IMG/VR virus record: IMGVR_UViG_3300034142_000033
Span: 1 to 51,570 of that record
Origin: a virus
Length of the DNA: 51,570 bases
Reading direction: 5' to 3' (one strand)
The notes beneath the pieces are model-generated. The model saw only the letters and a list, made by a program, of their open reading frames with translations, searched no databases and was not told the DNA's origin. Positions 15,275-23,448 of this stretch are shown piece after piece (the stretch's first letter is position 1; every line of letters starts with the position of its first letter). A program made the translations under genes and the position numbers.

Positions 15275-16522
15275 TCAGTAGAAGGTGACATACCTGTCGC
15301 CGTCGCGATCCTGCGAGTCCCGGCCGGCCGACGTCGCCCGGAACGTCAGGTCGAACGAGCGCAGCCGGCCGCGCATGCCGGCCTCGCGGCTGACCGGCTG
15401 GACGCGGGGGTGGAGCAGCGCCCATTGGTTGCCCACAGCGGTGCCGAACCGCAGCACAGCCGGATATTGGGTGAAATTCTTGATGTCGTTGAGCGTGTTG
15501 CGAACCGAGACGAGGGTTGCCAGCGGATCGCAGGTAAACTCGGGGGCGCGGTCGGCGAGCTGCCCGGCCCCGAACCCATATTCCGTGTTCGGATCGTCGG
15601 GCGATTCGATCCCGCCGCCGGTGCGGCTGGCCCAGCGCGCGATCGGCAGCAGTTTGCGCCCGATCACGACCGCCGGCGCCACCCCGCCGCCCTTGTTCAG
15701 CAGCGGCGCCGAATGGTTGGCGACGACCAGGTCCGCCGGCACCGCCGCGTCCGTGCCGGTGCCGACATAGGTGCCGCTGAACTCGAACACCGCGAAGCCG
15801 GGCCGCGACGAATCTCCCTCGAAGTCGCAGATACCCCGGCAATTCACCCACTGGTGGAGCACGCCATCCTCGAAAAGGTAGATCGTCGCGGCGGGATGGT
15901 CGGTACCGCGCGCCGCGGCGTCACGCGGGCTGGTTCCGGCATAGGTCCAGTTCGCCGGCAGCGCCGCCAAGGTCGAGACGGTGAGGTTCGCGCCGAGCAG
16001 CGTCTGGAAGTCGTCGGACAGGGTCGCCACCTTGGCCGAGGTATAGTTGATGATCAGCGGCTGGTGGCCCGGCACGCCGATCGGCAATCCCGAAAGGATC
16101 AGGGGCATGCCGCGATAGAGCTGCGCCGTGCCGCTGTAGCTGGCACCCAGCGTGATGGTGGACGGGCCGCCCGCGGCCAGCGCTTCGGCTGCGACGGCCG
16201 CCGTGAACTGCCCGCGCATGCCGCAGGCCTGGAACGCCTGGTGCAGCGGCGGCTTGTTGTTCACCGTCACCGTCGCATTCGGGCCCTTGACGCGGCTCCG
16301 GAAGCGCACCGTGGAGGGCTGGCCGACCACCAGCGGCGAGCCGGTGACGAGGCTGCCGTTCGTCTCGTTCGCGGCCTCGGCGCGGAACGGGCCGGTATAG
16401 CTGATGCTGTCCACCTCGACGGGCAGGGCATCGGTGCCGGCGGCCGGAACGGCGGCGACGTCTTCGGCGGTCTGCAGCTTCAGCAGCAGCGCGCTGTTCG
16501 CCGGGCGGATGACAGGATCCAT
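15275..16522 (-). CDS. Tail tube protein
   Basis: The product has 415 residues, long for a tube protein, with a strand-rich composition. The N-terminal region has repeated Val/Thr/Ala strands (VEVDSISYTGPFRAEAANET, STVRFRSRVKG), then SGTYVG and LVSVRNTLNDIKNFTQ segments, ending RSFDLTFRATSAGRD. It sits just upstream of the tail chaperone gene. It would polymerise into the tail tube around the tape measure. Function is assigned mainly from position and fold pattern. Confidence 0.75.
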   Translation of the reverse strand: MDPVIRPANSALLLKLQTAEDVAAVPAAGTDALPVEVDSISYTGPFRAEAANETNGSLVTGSPLVVGQPSTVRFRSRVKGPNATVTVNNKPPLHQAFQACGMRGQFTAAVAAEALAAGGPSTITLGASYSGTAQLYRGMPLILSGLPIGVPGHQPLIINYTSAKVATLSDDFQTLLGANLTVSTLAALPANWTYAGTSPRDAAARGTDHPAATIYLFEDGVLHQWVNCRGICDFEGDSSRPGFAVFEFSGTYVGTGTDAAVPADLVVANHSAPLLNKGGGVAPAVVIGRKLLPIARWASRTGGGIESPDDPNTEYGFGAGQLADRAPEFTCDPLATLVSVRNTLNDIKNFTQYPAVLRFGTAVGNQWALLHPRVQPVSREAGMRGRLRSFDLTFRATSAGRDSQDRDGDRYVTFY

Positions 16523-16536
16523 GTCTTAGTCTCCCT

Positions 16537-16968
16537 TCAGGAAAGCACCGTCGGGTCGCCCCGCGGCGTGGAATATTGAATGATGAAGTCCTGGGCGAAG
16601 CCCTGGCGGCGCTTGCTGGCGAGCTCCGCGATATCGCGGCGCAGCTCGCCGGTTTCCTCGATCAGCTCTGCTAGTCCGCCCAACGTCGGATCGGAAGTCA
16701 GCGCCTTGACGGTGCGAGCGTGGAGGCCGTTGAGCTCGGCGCGCGCCGACACGCCCGAGCCGCCCTCGACATAGCCCTCGACCCGAAACGACAGCTCGTA
16801 TCGTGTCGACCCGGCCTCGCGTTCGATCTCGCGCTGGCCTTGGTCGTAAGACGCGAGCGCAGGGAATGCGCCGGGATCGGCGATGGCTTCGGCTTCATAC
16901 TCCTCGACGCCGTCGATCGCGCCGAGGATCGTGTCGACTGCGGACAGCAGCTGCTCACGCGCGCTCAT
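16537..16968 (-). CDS. Tail terminator/completion-type protein
   Basis: A 143-residue protein starting at the ATG at 16968, overlapping the upstream gene by four bases. It opens with a helix (REQLLSAVDTILGAIDGVEEYE), then strands with YELSFRVEGYV and a helical LHARTVKALTSDPTL, and DFIIQYSTPRGDP near the end. This helix-strand pattern and the place just before the tube gene fit the lambda gpU-like tail terminator class. Confidence 0.65.
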   Translation of the reverse strand: MSAREQLLSAVDTILGAIDGVEEYEAEAIADPGAFPALASYDQGQREIEREAGSTRYELSFRVEGYVEGGSGVSARAELNGLHARTVKALTSDPTLGGLAELIEETGELRRDIAELASKRRQGFAQDFIIQYSTPRGDPTVLS

Positions 16969-17267
16969 GCTTCGATCACGATCAGCCGCCAGGCGCCGAC
17001 ATCGTCGCGCCGCACGACCTCGCTGACGTTCCAGCTGCCGGTCGCATCGTCGATCCCGTCGCCCTTGCGCGGCCGCTCCGGAAGGTCCGCCTGGCGCACC
17101 TCGTAGCTCACCTGCCGCATCGTCTCGCCCGCGCCCTGGAATGGATCGGCCCCGACGTCGAACCGCACCGCCAGCACCGCGCCGCCGACGAGCCCGGCCC
17201 CGGTATAGGAAACGGGCTCGGCGAATTCGGCGTGAATGTCGGCGGCCTCCGCGGCACCCCAGTTCAC
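16965..17267 (-). CDS. Head-tail joining protein
   Basis: A 100-residue protein that overlaps neighbours on both sides (four bases each). The composition is strand-rich (VSYTGAGLVGGAVLAVRFDV, MRQVSYEVRQADLP), close to head-tail joining or stopper proteins of the gpFII class. The order capsid, unknowns, joiner, terminator, tube is the usual one. Confidence 0.6.
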   Translation of the reverse strand: MNWGAAEAADIHAEFAEPVSYTGAGLVGGAVLAVRFDVGADPFQGAGETMRQVSYEVRQADLPERPRKGDGIDDATGSWNVSEVVRRDDVGAWRLIVIEA

Positions 17268-17527
17268 GTGGACTGCCCGGCCTCGGTCGCACCGTCCACG
17301 GGATTGGCAGCGCCGCCTTCGTCGCTCCCGGCATCTTCGGCGGCCTGCTCGTCAGCGGCCGCGGCGGTAGCCGACGCAGCGCCGCCGCGGCCGATCAGCT
17401 CCTGGGCGCGCTCGAGCGAAATGGTTTTCGCCTTCGCGGCCTTGCCGATCGTGAGCTCGGCGCCCGCGTCGCGATAGTGGCCGGCATTGTCGGTAGCCGG
17501 CCCGTAGAGCACGATCTTCTTCAGCAT
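17264..17527 (-). CDS. Hypothetical head-tail module protein
   Basis: An 87-residue protein. The first 45 residues (MLKKIVLYGPATDNAGHYRD) look folded, with a strand and a helix (ISLERAQELIGRGGA). The remainder is an acidic Ala/Glu/Gly tail, probably disordered. It is coupled to the joiner gene by ATGA. A short hairpin lies 28 bases upstream of its start. Confidence 0.55.
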   Translation of the reverse strand: MLKKIVLYGPATDNAGHYRDAGAELTIGKAAKAKTISLERAQELIGRGGAASATAAAADEQAAEDAGSDEGGAANPVDGATEAGQST

Positions 17528-17554
17528 GGGTTTCGCTCCGCTGGGATGAAGTGA

Positions 17555-17574
17555 GGCCGAGCCGAAGCTCGGCC
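17555..17574. repeat. Intergenic hairpin GGCCGAGC-CGAA-GCTCGGCC
   Basis: Perfect 8-bp arms around a CGAA loop, between the 17600 gene stop and the next start. No T-run follows on the minus strand. It could slow decay of the upstream mRNA. Confidence 0.6.
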
Positions 17575-17599
17575 AGGAGAATGGTCGATGGGGCGGGCG

Positions 17600-18109
17600 T
17601 TAGGTCGCAGAAGCGCGTGCGCCCGCCAGCGCCAGCGCCAGCGCCGGCTTGTTGGCATCGCTCTCATAGGGCACCTGCAGCTTGTCGAGCTCGGCCTTGA
17701 TCGCTTTGACTTCCATCGACCGTTCGATTTCGACGGTCGCCACGGCGAGCGCCGGCGGATGCTCATGCTCGAGCGCGAGCTTCATCAGGTCCGGCGCGCT
17801 CGCCCCTTCGGGATAGGCGACGCCCGCATCGTCGAGGACTTTCCGCATCGCGTCGATCGACAGGCCCTCAAACTCGGTGCCGGTCGTGCCGGGCAGCGTC
17901 TGCCCGTCGGGCAGCCGATCCGTGATCGAAAGCGCCTGCTGCGCGACAAGGTCGCCGGCCTTGGCGAGCCGCTCCGCATCTTCGTCGGTGATGCCGAGCT
18001 TCTTTCGAACCTCCGCGTCGACGACGCTGCCGCCGCGGGCGGTGAACGGCTTGTCCTTGGTGCCGCCCACCAGGTCGTGGGCGGCGACGAAAATCGGCTG
18101 CCTGGCCAT
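17600..18109 (-). CDS. Head-module protein with two HeH/LEM-like helical repeats
   Basis: A 169-residue protein. The N-terminus (MARQPIFVAAHDLVGGTKDKPF) is followed by a helical region and two similar helix-extension-helix stretches: SIDAMRKVLDDAGVAYPEGA (about 94-115) and VKAIKAELDKLQVPYESDA (133-151), resembling HeH/LEM motifs that bind DNA or protein in phage head genes. It lies downstream of the major capsid gene and could be a head completion protein. Confidence 0.6.
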   Translation of the reverse strand: MARQPIFVAAHDLVGGTKDKPFTARGGSVVDAEVRKKLGITDEDAERLAKAGDLVAQQALSITDRLPDGQTLPGTTGTEFEGLSIDAMRKVLDDAGVAYPEGASAPDLMKLALEHEHPPALAVATVEIERSMEVKAIKAELDKLQVPYESDANKPALALALAGARASAT

Positions 18110-18137
18110 GTCTATCTTCTCCTGTCTCTGAATCGGG

Positions 18138-18186
18138 CCGGCGGCGGCAAGGGGAGCCGCCGCCGGGGTCCCGCGCGAGGCGCGGG
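18138..18186. repeat. Two GC-rich hairpins after the major capsid gene
   Basis: Stem one: 11 bp perfect (18138-18148 with 18156-18166). Stem two: CCCGCGC/GCGCGGG (18170-18176 with 18180-18186). They sit in the 117-bp gap downstream of the capsid gene and upstream of 17600-18109. No U-tract follows, so they look like mRNA 3' stabilisers rather than terminators. Confidence 0.6.
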
Positions 18187-18226
18187 GTGTCGCGTGGGTT
18201 GTGGCTTAGTGTTTCGCGAGGATCGC

Positions 18227-19258
18227 TTAGCGGACCGTCACCGCCAGCGAGGCATCGACCCGGCGCGGCGCGACGATCGGCGCCGATTGGGTCATCACGA
18301 ACTCGCCCGCCGGATCCTGGTCGATCCAGTTCTTGGCGAAGTAGCGTGCCGCGCCATAGTCGTTCATCGGGTCGAGGATGGCGCCGAACAGCTGCGCGCC
18401 CTCGATCCCGCCCTGGGCGCCGATGATCACACTGTGGTCGGGGATCAGCTTCTGGATCGCGCCCGCATCGTCCTCGTAAACGTCGTTATAGACGTAGAAT
18501 TCGACGTCGCCGATCCGGCCCTTGAACACCGGCGAGCCGGGCAGGTTGGCGGTAAGCCCGAGGCTGATCGCCGCCGTCTGGCCGAGATTGCGATCCAGCG
18601 CCTTCTGGGTCTTCGGGTCGGCGGAGAAATAGCGCCAGGCGAACTTGTCCATCACGACGATGTTCGGCGCCGCGCCCGATGCCGAGGCGACCTCGTCGAT
18701 CCAGCCTTCGACGTCGTCGAACGGCGACACGCCGGCCTCGCCCCAGCGCGCCGTGGTGAGCAACGTCTTGGTCAGCGACGCGGTGCGGTTGAAGTTGACC
18801 GTGACGGCGGGATAATCGTCGCCGGCGATGGTGACGGCGCCGGTCCGCAGCACCGAGCTCGCCATCCATTCCAGGCGCCGCTCGATCCGCTGGCGCTGGT
18901 TGAACAGATAATCGAACATGATCCGGTCGCGCCGCTCCGCCGGGCTCAATTCGCCGCCGAACCGCTCGCCGGGCAGGCGCTTCAGCACCTCCCTCCCGGT
19001 GATCGGGTTCTTCGGCTTGATATAGGCCGGGATCAGCGTCTCGGTCTGGTAGCCCTTCGGCTGCTGGACCTTGCCGGGCGACAGCGGCGACACGAACGGC
19101 GCCAGGCGGCGATCGGGAACGATGCGGTCGAAATGGACCTCCTCGCTCTCGAACTCGAACACTTCGGGGAAGAAGGCCCGGAGCAGGAAATTGCCCGGGA
19201 TGAACAGAGATTCCACCATCGGCAGCATCTCGTCGGTGCTGTAAAGGTCACGTGCCAT
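18227..19258 (-). CDS. Major capsid protein (lambda gpE family)
   Basis: A 343-residue protein of the typical length. It starts MARDLYSTDEMLPMVESLF, with the family's N-arm (FFPEVFEFESEEVHFD), IVPDRRLAPFVSP, the E-loop region with KRLPGER and DRIMFDYLFNQRQRIERR, and the C-terminal SVIIGAQGGIEGAQLFG and APIVAPRRVDAS stretches of the gpE family. It forms the icosahedral shell; decoration protein D is encoded directly upstream. The leader contains two palindromic hairpins (19342-19360, 19418-19444). Confidence 0.93.
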   Translation of the reverse strand: MARDLYSTDEMLPMVESLFIPGNFLLRAFFPEVFEFESEEVHFDRIVPDRRLAPFVSPLSPGKVQQPKGYQTETLIPAYIKPKNPITGREVLKRLPGERFGGELSPAERRDRIMFDYLFNQRQRIERRLEWMASSVLRTGAVTIAGDDYPAVTVNFNRTASLTKTLLTTARWGEAGVSPFDDVEGWIDEVASASGAAPNIVVMDKFAWRYFSADPKTQKALDRNLGQTAAISLGLTANLPGSPVFKGRIGDVEFYVYNDVYEDDAGAIQKLIPDHSVIIGAQGGIEGAQLFGAILDPMNDYGAARYFAKNWIDQDPAGEFVMTQSAPIVAPRRVDASLAVTVR

Positions 19259-19341
19259 CGAAAAGTCCTCCTGAATCGAACGGCGGCCCCGGACGTGGGT
19301 CCGAAGCCGCCGCCGCCCCGCTCAGGGCGTGTCTGGCAGGC

Positions 19342-19360
19342 CGCGACGTGGTACTTCGCG
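19342..19360. repeat. Palindromic hairpin upstream of major capsid gene, weak copy
   Basis: Arms CGCGA and TCGCG enclose a loop with the family's GTGGTACT core. It lies 84 bases upstream of the capsid start. Confidence 0.5.
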
Positions 19361-19417
19361 CCTGTTCCCGGCCCGGAGGACCGGCATTGATCCCGATGCC
19401 GCCGCAAGGCCGCATCC

Positions 19418-19444
19418 CCGGGCCGAAGTACCACTTCGGCCCGG
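19418..19444. repeat. Palindromic hairpin, 12-bp stem, between D and E genes
   Basis: Perfect 12-bp arms ending AAGT and beginning ACTT enclose ACC. It starts immediately after the stop codon of the decoration gene on the minus strand. It is the strongest stem of the AAGT-NNN-ACTT family in the window. Confidence 0.85.
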
Positions 19445-19448
19445 CTGA

Positions 19449-19817
19449 TTAGTCGTCGATCTTGACGCCCTTGCCGCGCAGCCCCTCGCGGATGCTCGCC
19501 ACGCTGTGGCCGGCGCCGATCGTCAGCGCGGTGGCAACGACGGTGACGGTCTCGTAGGCGATCGCCTCGCGGTCCCCTGCTGTCGCGTCGCAATCCTCCG
19601 CCAGCACCAGGTCCGGCTCCTCCGATCCGTTGCCGGCGGCGGAGGCCGAAAGGACATATTTGCCGCTGGCCGTGATCTTGCCGATCACCGCGCCGGCCTT
19701 GAGGTTCTGCCCCGAAAGGATGGTCACCTTGCGGGTCGTGATGTCGTCGTCATTCGCGAGCAGATGCTTGGCCTGGTAGCCGTCGCCCTGGGTATATCCC
19801 GCACGTTCGTAAGCCAT
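19449..19817 (-). CDS. Head decoration protein (lambda gpD family)
   Basis: A 122-residue protein. The ATG at 19817 has GGGAG seven bases upstream and replaces the longer frame's start at 19835. The sequence has the gpD pattern ITTRKVTILSGQNLKAGAVIGKIT followed by short strands ending TVVATALTIGAG. It trimerises on the capsid at threefold positions and stabilises the packaged head. Confidence 0.88.
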   Translation of the reverse strand: MAYERAGYTQGDGYQAKHLLANDDDITTRKVTILSGQNLKAGAVIGKITASGKYVLSASAAGNGSEEPDLVLAEDCDATAGDREAIAYETVTVVATALTIGAGHSVASIREGLRGKGVKIDD

Positions 19818-19885
19818 CTCGGCTCTCCCTTTCATCGCGGGGGTGGCGGATGCCGCCCCTCGGTTCCTTGGTCAGGCTTGCCGGC

Positions 19886-20257
19886 TCAGCCGGCGGCGGG
19901 CAGCCCCTGATGGCGGCCGCGCAAGCGGGCGACGGCGGCCTCGCCACGGTTGGGCGCCGCGGTCGACGCCGCAGCGTCGGCGCGCTTGTCCGGCACCTTG
20001 TCCGGCTTCACGGCGTCCGAGCGGGCGCCCTGCAGCGCCGCCGCCTGCTGCTCCTTGGAGGCGCAGGCGAGCTGGATCGCATAGTCGCCGGCGCTGGTGC
20101 CCTCCTCGATCGCCGCCGTGAGAGCGGACGAGACGTTGCTCTCGGCGTCGACCTTGATCAGCTGGCCGATCCGCTGCCGCTCCGCCGCAACGGCTTCGGT
20201 GCGGGCGGTGGCGACCGCAGCTTCCTGCGTCGCCTGGGTGAATTCCGGGTCCTTCAT
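19886..20257 (-). CDS. Nested scaffold protein (Nu3-like)
   Basis: An in-frame ATG at 20257 within the protease gene has AGGAG six bases upstream and would give a 123-residue helical protein (MKDPEFTQATQEAAVATA). It matches the C/Nu3 nested design of lambda, where the C-terminal part of the protease is made separately as scaffold. The preceding linker is Gly/Ala/Pro-rich, as expected between domains. Confidence 0.75.
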   Translation of the reverse strand: MKDPEFTQATQEAAVATARTEAVAAERQRIGQLIKVDAESNVSSALTAAIEEGTSAGDYAIQLACASKEQQAAALQGARSDAVKPDKVPDKRADAAASTAAPNRGEAAVARLRGRHQGLPAAG

Positions 20258-21280
20258 CTTCGTCTCCTGGCTGGATCGCGCACCGGGCGCGGGCGGGGCG
20301 GCGCCGCCTTCGTCGAAATCTTCGCCGCCTCCGGTCTGCGTGCCGGAACCGTTTACCTTGGCCGTGAACTCGTCGATGGAGTCGGCCCAGCTCATCACCT
20401 TGTCGGCAAGCCCCGCCGCGACCGCTTCCTCGCCTCGATAGGTAAGCGCCTGCTGGGACCGAACCGCGTCTTCCGTCAGCCCGCGCGCCTCGGCCACGTG
20501 CGCGATGAAGCGGTCGTTCGCGCTCGTCACCATCTGCGCGATCCGGTCCCTCACATCCTCGGGCAGCGGCTCGAACGGATTGCCGTCGACCTTGTGGTCG
20601 CCCGCGGCGATCAGCGTCACCTTGACGCCGTCCTTGGCCAGCTTGCCCGAGAAGTCCGCGTGCATCGCGATCGTGCCGACCGACCCGCCGATGCCGAGCG
20701 GGTGGATCGTGATTTCGCCGGGATCGGCGCACACCGCGACCGCGCAGGCGGCGCTGGCGCCGATGCCGCGGATCACCGCCCGCGTCGGCTTCGCCCCCCG
20801 TCGCGCCATCAGCACCTTGGTGAGCTCATAGAGCCCCGCCACCTCGCCCCCCGGGGAGTCGATGTCGAGGACGATGCCCTTCACATTGTCGTCCGCGTCG
20901 GCCGCGAGCACCTGGGCACGGATCCCGTCATAGCCGGTGAACCCCGACATGGGCCCGATGCCGTTCTCAGCCACCAATTCGCCGCGGATTTCCACGAAGC
21001 CGACGCCGCTGACGACCCGCATCAGATTGCTCGCCGGCGCGAACGGCGCCACCTGGTCGGTACCGGCGCGTGCCTCAATCTCCACGCGCGCGGTGGCCGC
21101 GCCTTCCTCCAGCTCGGCGAGGGCGATCGTGCGGCCTTCGGCGGCGACGAACAATTGCGCGACGTCGAAGCGTTCGCCGATCGCTCCGAGCACGATGCTC
21201 GCGGTCTCCGGCATCACCTGCAACGGCGTATTGAACAGCCGCTGGGTGATCGCGGCGCGGCTATAGGCGCGCATGCTCAT
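19886..21280 (-). CDS. S49 family capsid maturation protease (lambda gpC type)
   Basis: A 464-residue protein. The Clp/S49 fold covers about residues 90-290, with GIVLDIDSPGGEVAGLYEL, the catalytic serine in GIGASAACAVAVCAD and the IGGSVGTIAMHADFSGKLAKDG stretch supplying the basic residue. The C-terminal 123 residues form the scaffold (alanine-rich helices), also made from an internal start. It cleaves scaffold and portal during head assembly. Its start overlaps the portal stop by four bases. Confidence 0.9.
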   Translation of the reverse strand: MSMRAYSRAAITQRLFNTPLQVMPETASIVLGAIGERFDVAQLFVAAEGRTIALAELEEGAATARVEIEARAGTDQVAPFAPASNLMRVVSGVGFVEIRGELVAENGIGPMSGFTGYDGIRAQVLAADADDNVKGIVLDIDSPGGEVAGLYELTKVLMARRGAKPTRAVIRGIGASAACAVAVCADPGEITIHPLGIGGSVGTIAMHADFSGKLAKDGVKVTLIAAGDHKVDGNPFEPLPEDVRDRIAQMVTSANDRFIAHVAEARGLTEDAVRSQQALTYRGEEAVAAGLADKVMSWADSIDEFTAKVNGSGTQTGGGEDFDEGGAAPPAPGARSSQETKMKDPEFTQATQEAAVATARTEAVAAERQRIGQLIKVDAESNVSSALTAAIEEGTSAGDYAIQLACASKEQQAAALQGARSDAVKPDKVPDKRADAAASTAAPNRGEAAVARLRGRHQGLPAAG

Positions 21281-23007
21281 TCCGTTTCCTCCCGCTCGCG
21301 ATGCGCTTCCGCCGGCTCCGATCCGCCGCCCTTGGCGTTCGGGATCGGCAACCCCCCGGCGACGAACCTTTGATGCTCGCCGATCCGGCGCCGGACGTTG
21401 GCGTCATAGTCGCCGCCATTGAGCTCGGCCGTGATCTCGGCGCCGGTGCTCCAGGCATGCGCCTCCTGCACCTCGAGCGCCTTGGCTTCCCGCGCCGGAT
21501 CGAGCGAGATCTTGCCGTCGCCGCGGAACCGCACGTTCGACCAGCGCTCGCGCATCTCCGCATTGGTCAAAAATCCGTGCATCCGGTACCGCCCCTTGGC
21601 CACCTGCTCGAACAGCCAGGCGCGGTACACCGGCGAGCACCAATGCGATGCCAGCCAGCCGCGGCGCTTGCGCACCGAAAGGTAGAACACTTCGAGCGCG
21701 CCGCGGCTCGCCGAATAGCTGGCGGTGAAGCTCAGCATCAGCACCTCGAACGGCACGTCGATTGCCGCCGCGATCTGCTTCGCCAGCGCCACGAAGAACG
21801 GGTCGAACGCGGGGTTCGGCCGCCCCGGCGACTTCATCTCGGCGCCGGCGTCGCTGTCGATTTCGAGCACCGTGCCCGACTCCAGCCGGTAGTCGGCGAG
21901 CGGCCGGGCGCCGTCCGACTGGCCGCGCGCTGCCTCGGCCGTTCCCGCTTCGCCGTAATCGGGCTCGGGCATCGCCTGCGCGCCGGGCGACTTGTAGATG
22001 ATCGCCACCATCGCCTGCATCACTGCGGCAAACAGCTCCGCCTCGGTGAGGTCCGATACCTGCTTCAGCGTCTCCAGCACCGGCGCGAGTATCGACACGC
22101 CCCGGAATTGCTCCGGCCGCCGCTTGGCCATCACGTGCACCACGCTCGGCAGGTCAGTCGCGTCGCCCCAGGCTTCGATCCGAACGGTGTCGCCTTCGGT
22201 CCGCGCCATCCGCGTAAGTCCGCCGAAGCTGTCCGGCGCGCGCTTCAGCAGATGATAGGCGACGGGCGCCCCATAGCTGTCGACTTCGACGCCGCCGGCG
22301 CAGATATTGCCCTGCTCCTCGCCGCGGCCGTCTCGCCCGCCTGCGGTAGCCAGCCTCCCGCCCTCATGGTGCGCCGCCGGCGACAGGATGCGGTCGGCCT
22401 CGACCAGCTTCCACGCTGTTTCGTGACGCCGCCCCGGCTGATCCTCCGGCATTACCCGCAGCGCGGCGATGTCGCCGCTTTCGAGCACGCCGCGCAGCAC
22501 GATCTCCTGCTGGTCGTACCCGGTGGCGGTCCGCTCCGCATCGGGGTCGGTCGAGGCCATGTAATTGTCGAAATCGGCGGCGATCGTCGAGGACAGCGCC
22601 AGCGCCTCGTCCTCGCTGATGCCGAGCTCCGCCGGCTTCAGGTCCGGGATCGCCATCAGGCCCGTGCCGACCGTGAACGTGATCGGTCGCTCGACCGCCG
22701 CCGTCGCCAATGGCATGTTCATCGCCGCGTCGCGCGAACGGGCGATCAGCGTCTTCTGGTCGCCCAGCACGTCGCCATTCGCTGACCGCGACCGGGCGAA
22801 CCACCCGCGCGTCTGGCGGCGGTCCTTGTGCCCGCCCTTATAGCCGCCCCGGCCCCAGATTTTCCCGCCGGGCTCAACCGGCGAACGGCCCGCCGTCATC
22901 GAAGTCGCCGCCACCAGGCTCGCCCGCGCCGCGACCCGCTTCAGCCCCCGCTCCGGCGAGAAGGCCGACACCATCCGGTCCATGATCGTCGGGCGCACTT
23001 CAATCAT
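21277..23007 (-). CDS. Portal protein (lambda gpB family)
   Basis: A 576-residue protein of the family's usual size. It starts MIEVRPTIMDRMVSAFSPE, with GYKGGHKDRRQTRGWF, LIARSRDAAMNMPLATAAVERP and the core VLMLSFTASYSASRGALEVFYLSVRKRR. The start at 23007 has AGGAG seven bases upstream. It forms the dodecameric ring for DNA entry and joins head to tail. A leader frame (23000-23080) overlaps the start, and its first seven codons are a near-copy of the portal's first codons. Confidence 0.93.
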   Translation of the reverse strand: MIEVRPTIMDRMVSAFSPERGLKRVAARASLVAATSMTAGRSPVEPGGKIWGRGGYKGGHKDRRQTRGWFARSRSANGDVLGDQKTLIARSRDAAMNMPLATAAVERPITFTVGTGLMAIPDLKPAELGISEDEALALSSTIAADFDNYMASTDPDAERTATGYDQQEIVLRGVLESGDIAALRVMPEDQPGRRHETAWKLVEADRILSPAAHHEGGRLATAGGRDGRGEEQGNICAGGVEVDSYGAPVAYHLLKRAPDSFGGLTRMARTEGDTVRIEAWGDATDLPSVVHVMAKRRPEQFRGVSILAPVLETLKQVSDLTEAELFAAVMQAMVAIIYKSPGAQAMPEPDYGEAGTAEAARGQSDGARPLADYRLESGTVLEIDSDAGAEMKSPGRPNPAFDPFFVALAKQIAAAIDVPFEVLMLSFTASYSASRGALEVFYLSVRKRRGWLASHWCSPVYRAWLFEQVAKGRYRMHGFLTNAEMRERWSNVRFRGDGKISLDPAREAKALEVQEAHAWSTGAEITAELNGGDYDANVRRRIGEHQRFVAGGLPIPNAKGGGSEPAEAHREREETE

Positions 23008-23080
23008 GAAACTGCTCCTGCGCTCGGAGGCTCCGGGGGAGCTTCCGAAGACGATCATTGGTCGGGCGCACTTCGATCAT
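23000..23080 (-). CDS. 26-codon leader frame overlapping the portal start
   Basis: The ATG at 23080 shares bases with the gpW-like stop (TGATG). It encodes MIEVRPTNDRLRKLPRSLRA followed by QEQFHD, and stops at 23002-23000, five bases past the portal start codon. The first seven residues repeat the portal N-terminus in a different phase, and the DNA 23063-23080 nearly repeats 22990-23007. It may couple gpW-like and portal translation. It may also be a remnant of a duplication. Confidence 0.45.
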   Translation of the reverse strand: MIEVRPTNDRLRKLPRSLRAQEQFHD

Positions 23081-23313
23081 CAGAGCAGCACCCCGCGGCG
23101 GGCCCGGCCACGCGTCAGCGGCACTCCGGAGGCCGACGCGATCTCGTTCCGCAGATCGGCGATGCCCTTTCGGATCTCGCCGAGATGCGCCCGCGTTACG
23201 CTCCGCCCGTCGGGCAGGGTCGCGCTTTGGTTGCGCAGCGCCGCGGCTTCAGCCTCGAGATATCGCGCCAGCCGCGCCTCAAGGTCCGCGATCTGCGCTG
23301 CCGAATAGGCCAT
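23080..23313 (-). CDS. gpW-like head-tail connector protein
   Basis: A 77-residue protein starting MAYSAAQIADLEARLARYLE at 23313, downstream of AGAGGA. The pattern of a start helix, two short strands around SVTRAHLGEIRKGIADL and a basic C-terminus is that of lambda gpW-like proteins, and it lies between terminase and portal as gpW does. It joins portal and tail stopper in the mature head. Confidence 0.75.
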   Translation of the reverse strand: MAYSAAQIADLEARLARYLEAEAAALRNQSATLPDGRSVTRAHLGEIRKGIADLRNEIASASGVPLTRGRARRGVLL

Positions 23314-23364
23314 TGCCCGCTGTTCCTCTGTCAGAAGAGCGCGCCGGCCACCTCGTTGGGCAAC

Positions 23365-23397
23365 AAAAAACCCGCCGCCGGGTCGTCCGGGGCGGGT
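23365..23397 (-). terminator. Intrinsic terminator after the XRE gene
   Basis: On the minus strand ACCCGCC pairs with GGCGGGT across an 11-13-base loop, followed by a run of T residues (complement of AAAAA at 23365-23369). It lies 52 bases past the XRE gene, and would partly isolate gpW-portal-capsid genes from terminase transcription. Confidence 0.7.
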
Positions 23398-23448
23398 CTG
23401 GGTGCCGGGGTTTCTTCCGGGCACGGCGCGTCTATGTTTCCGGCTATG

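Noticed and set aside
17588-19390. 600-codon plus-strand open frame over the capsid region
   Set aside because: Opposite the lambda gpE-family capsid gene; composition is His/Arg/Gly-rich and no domain is seen.
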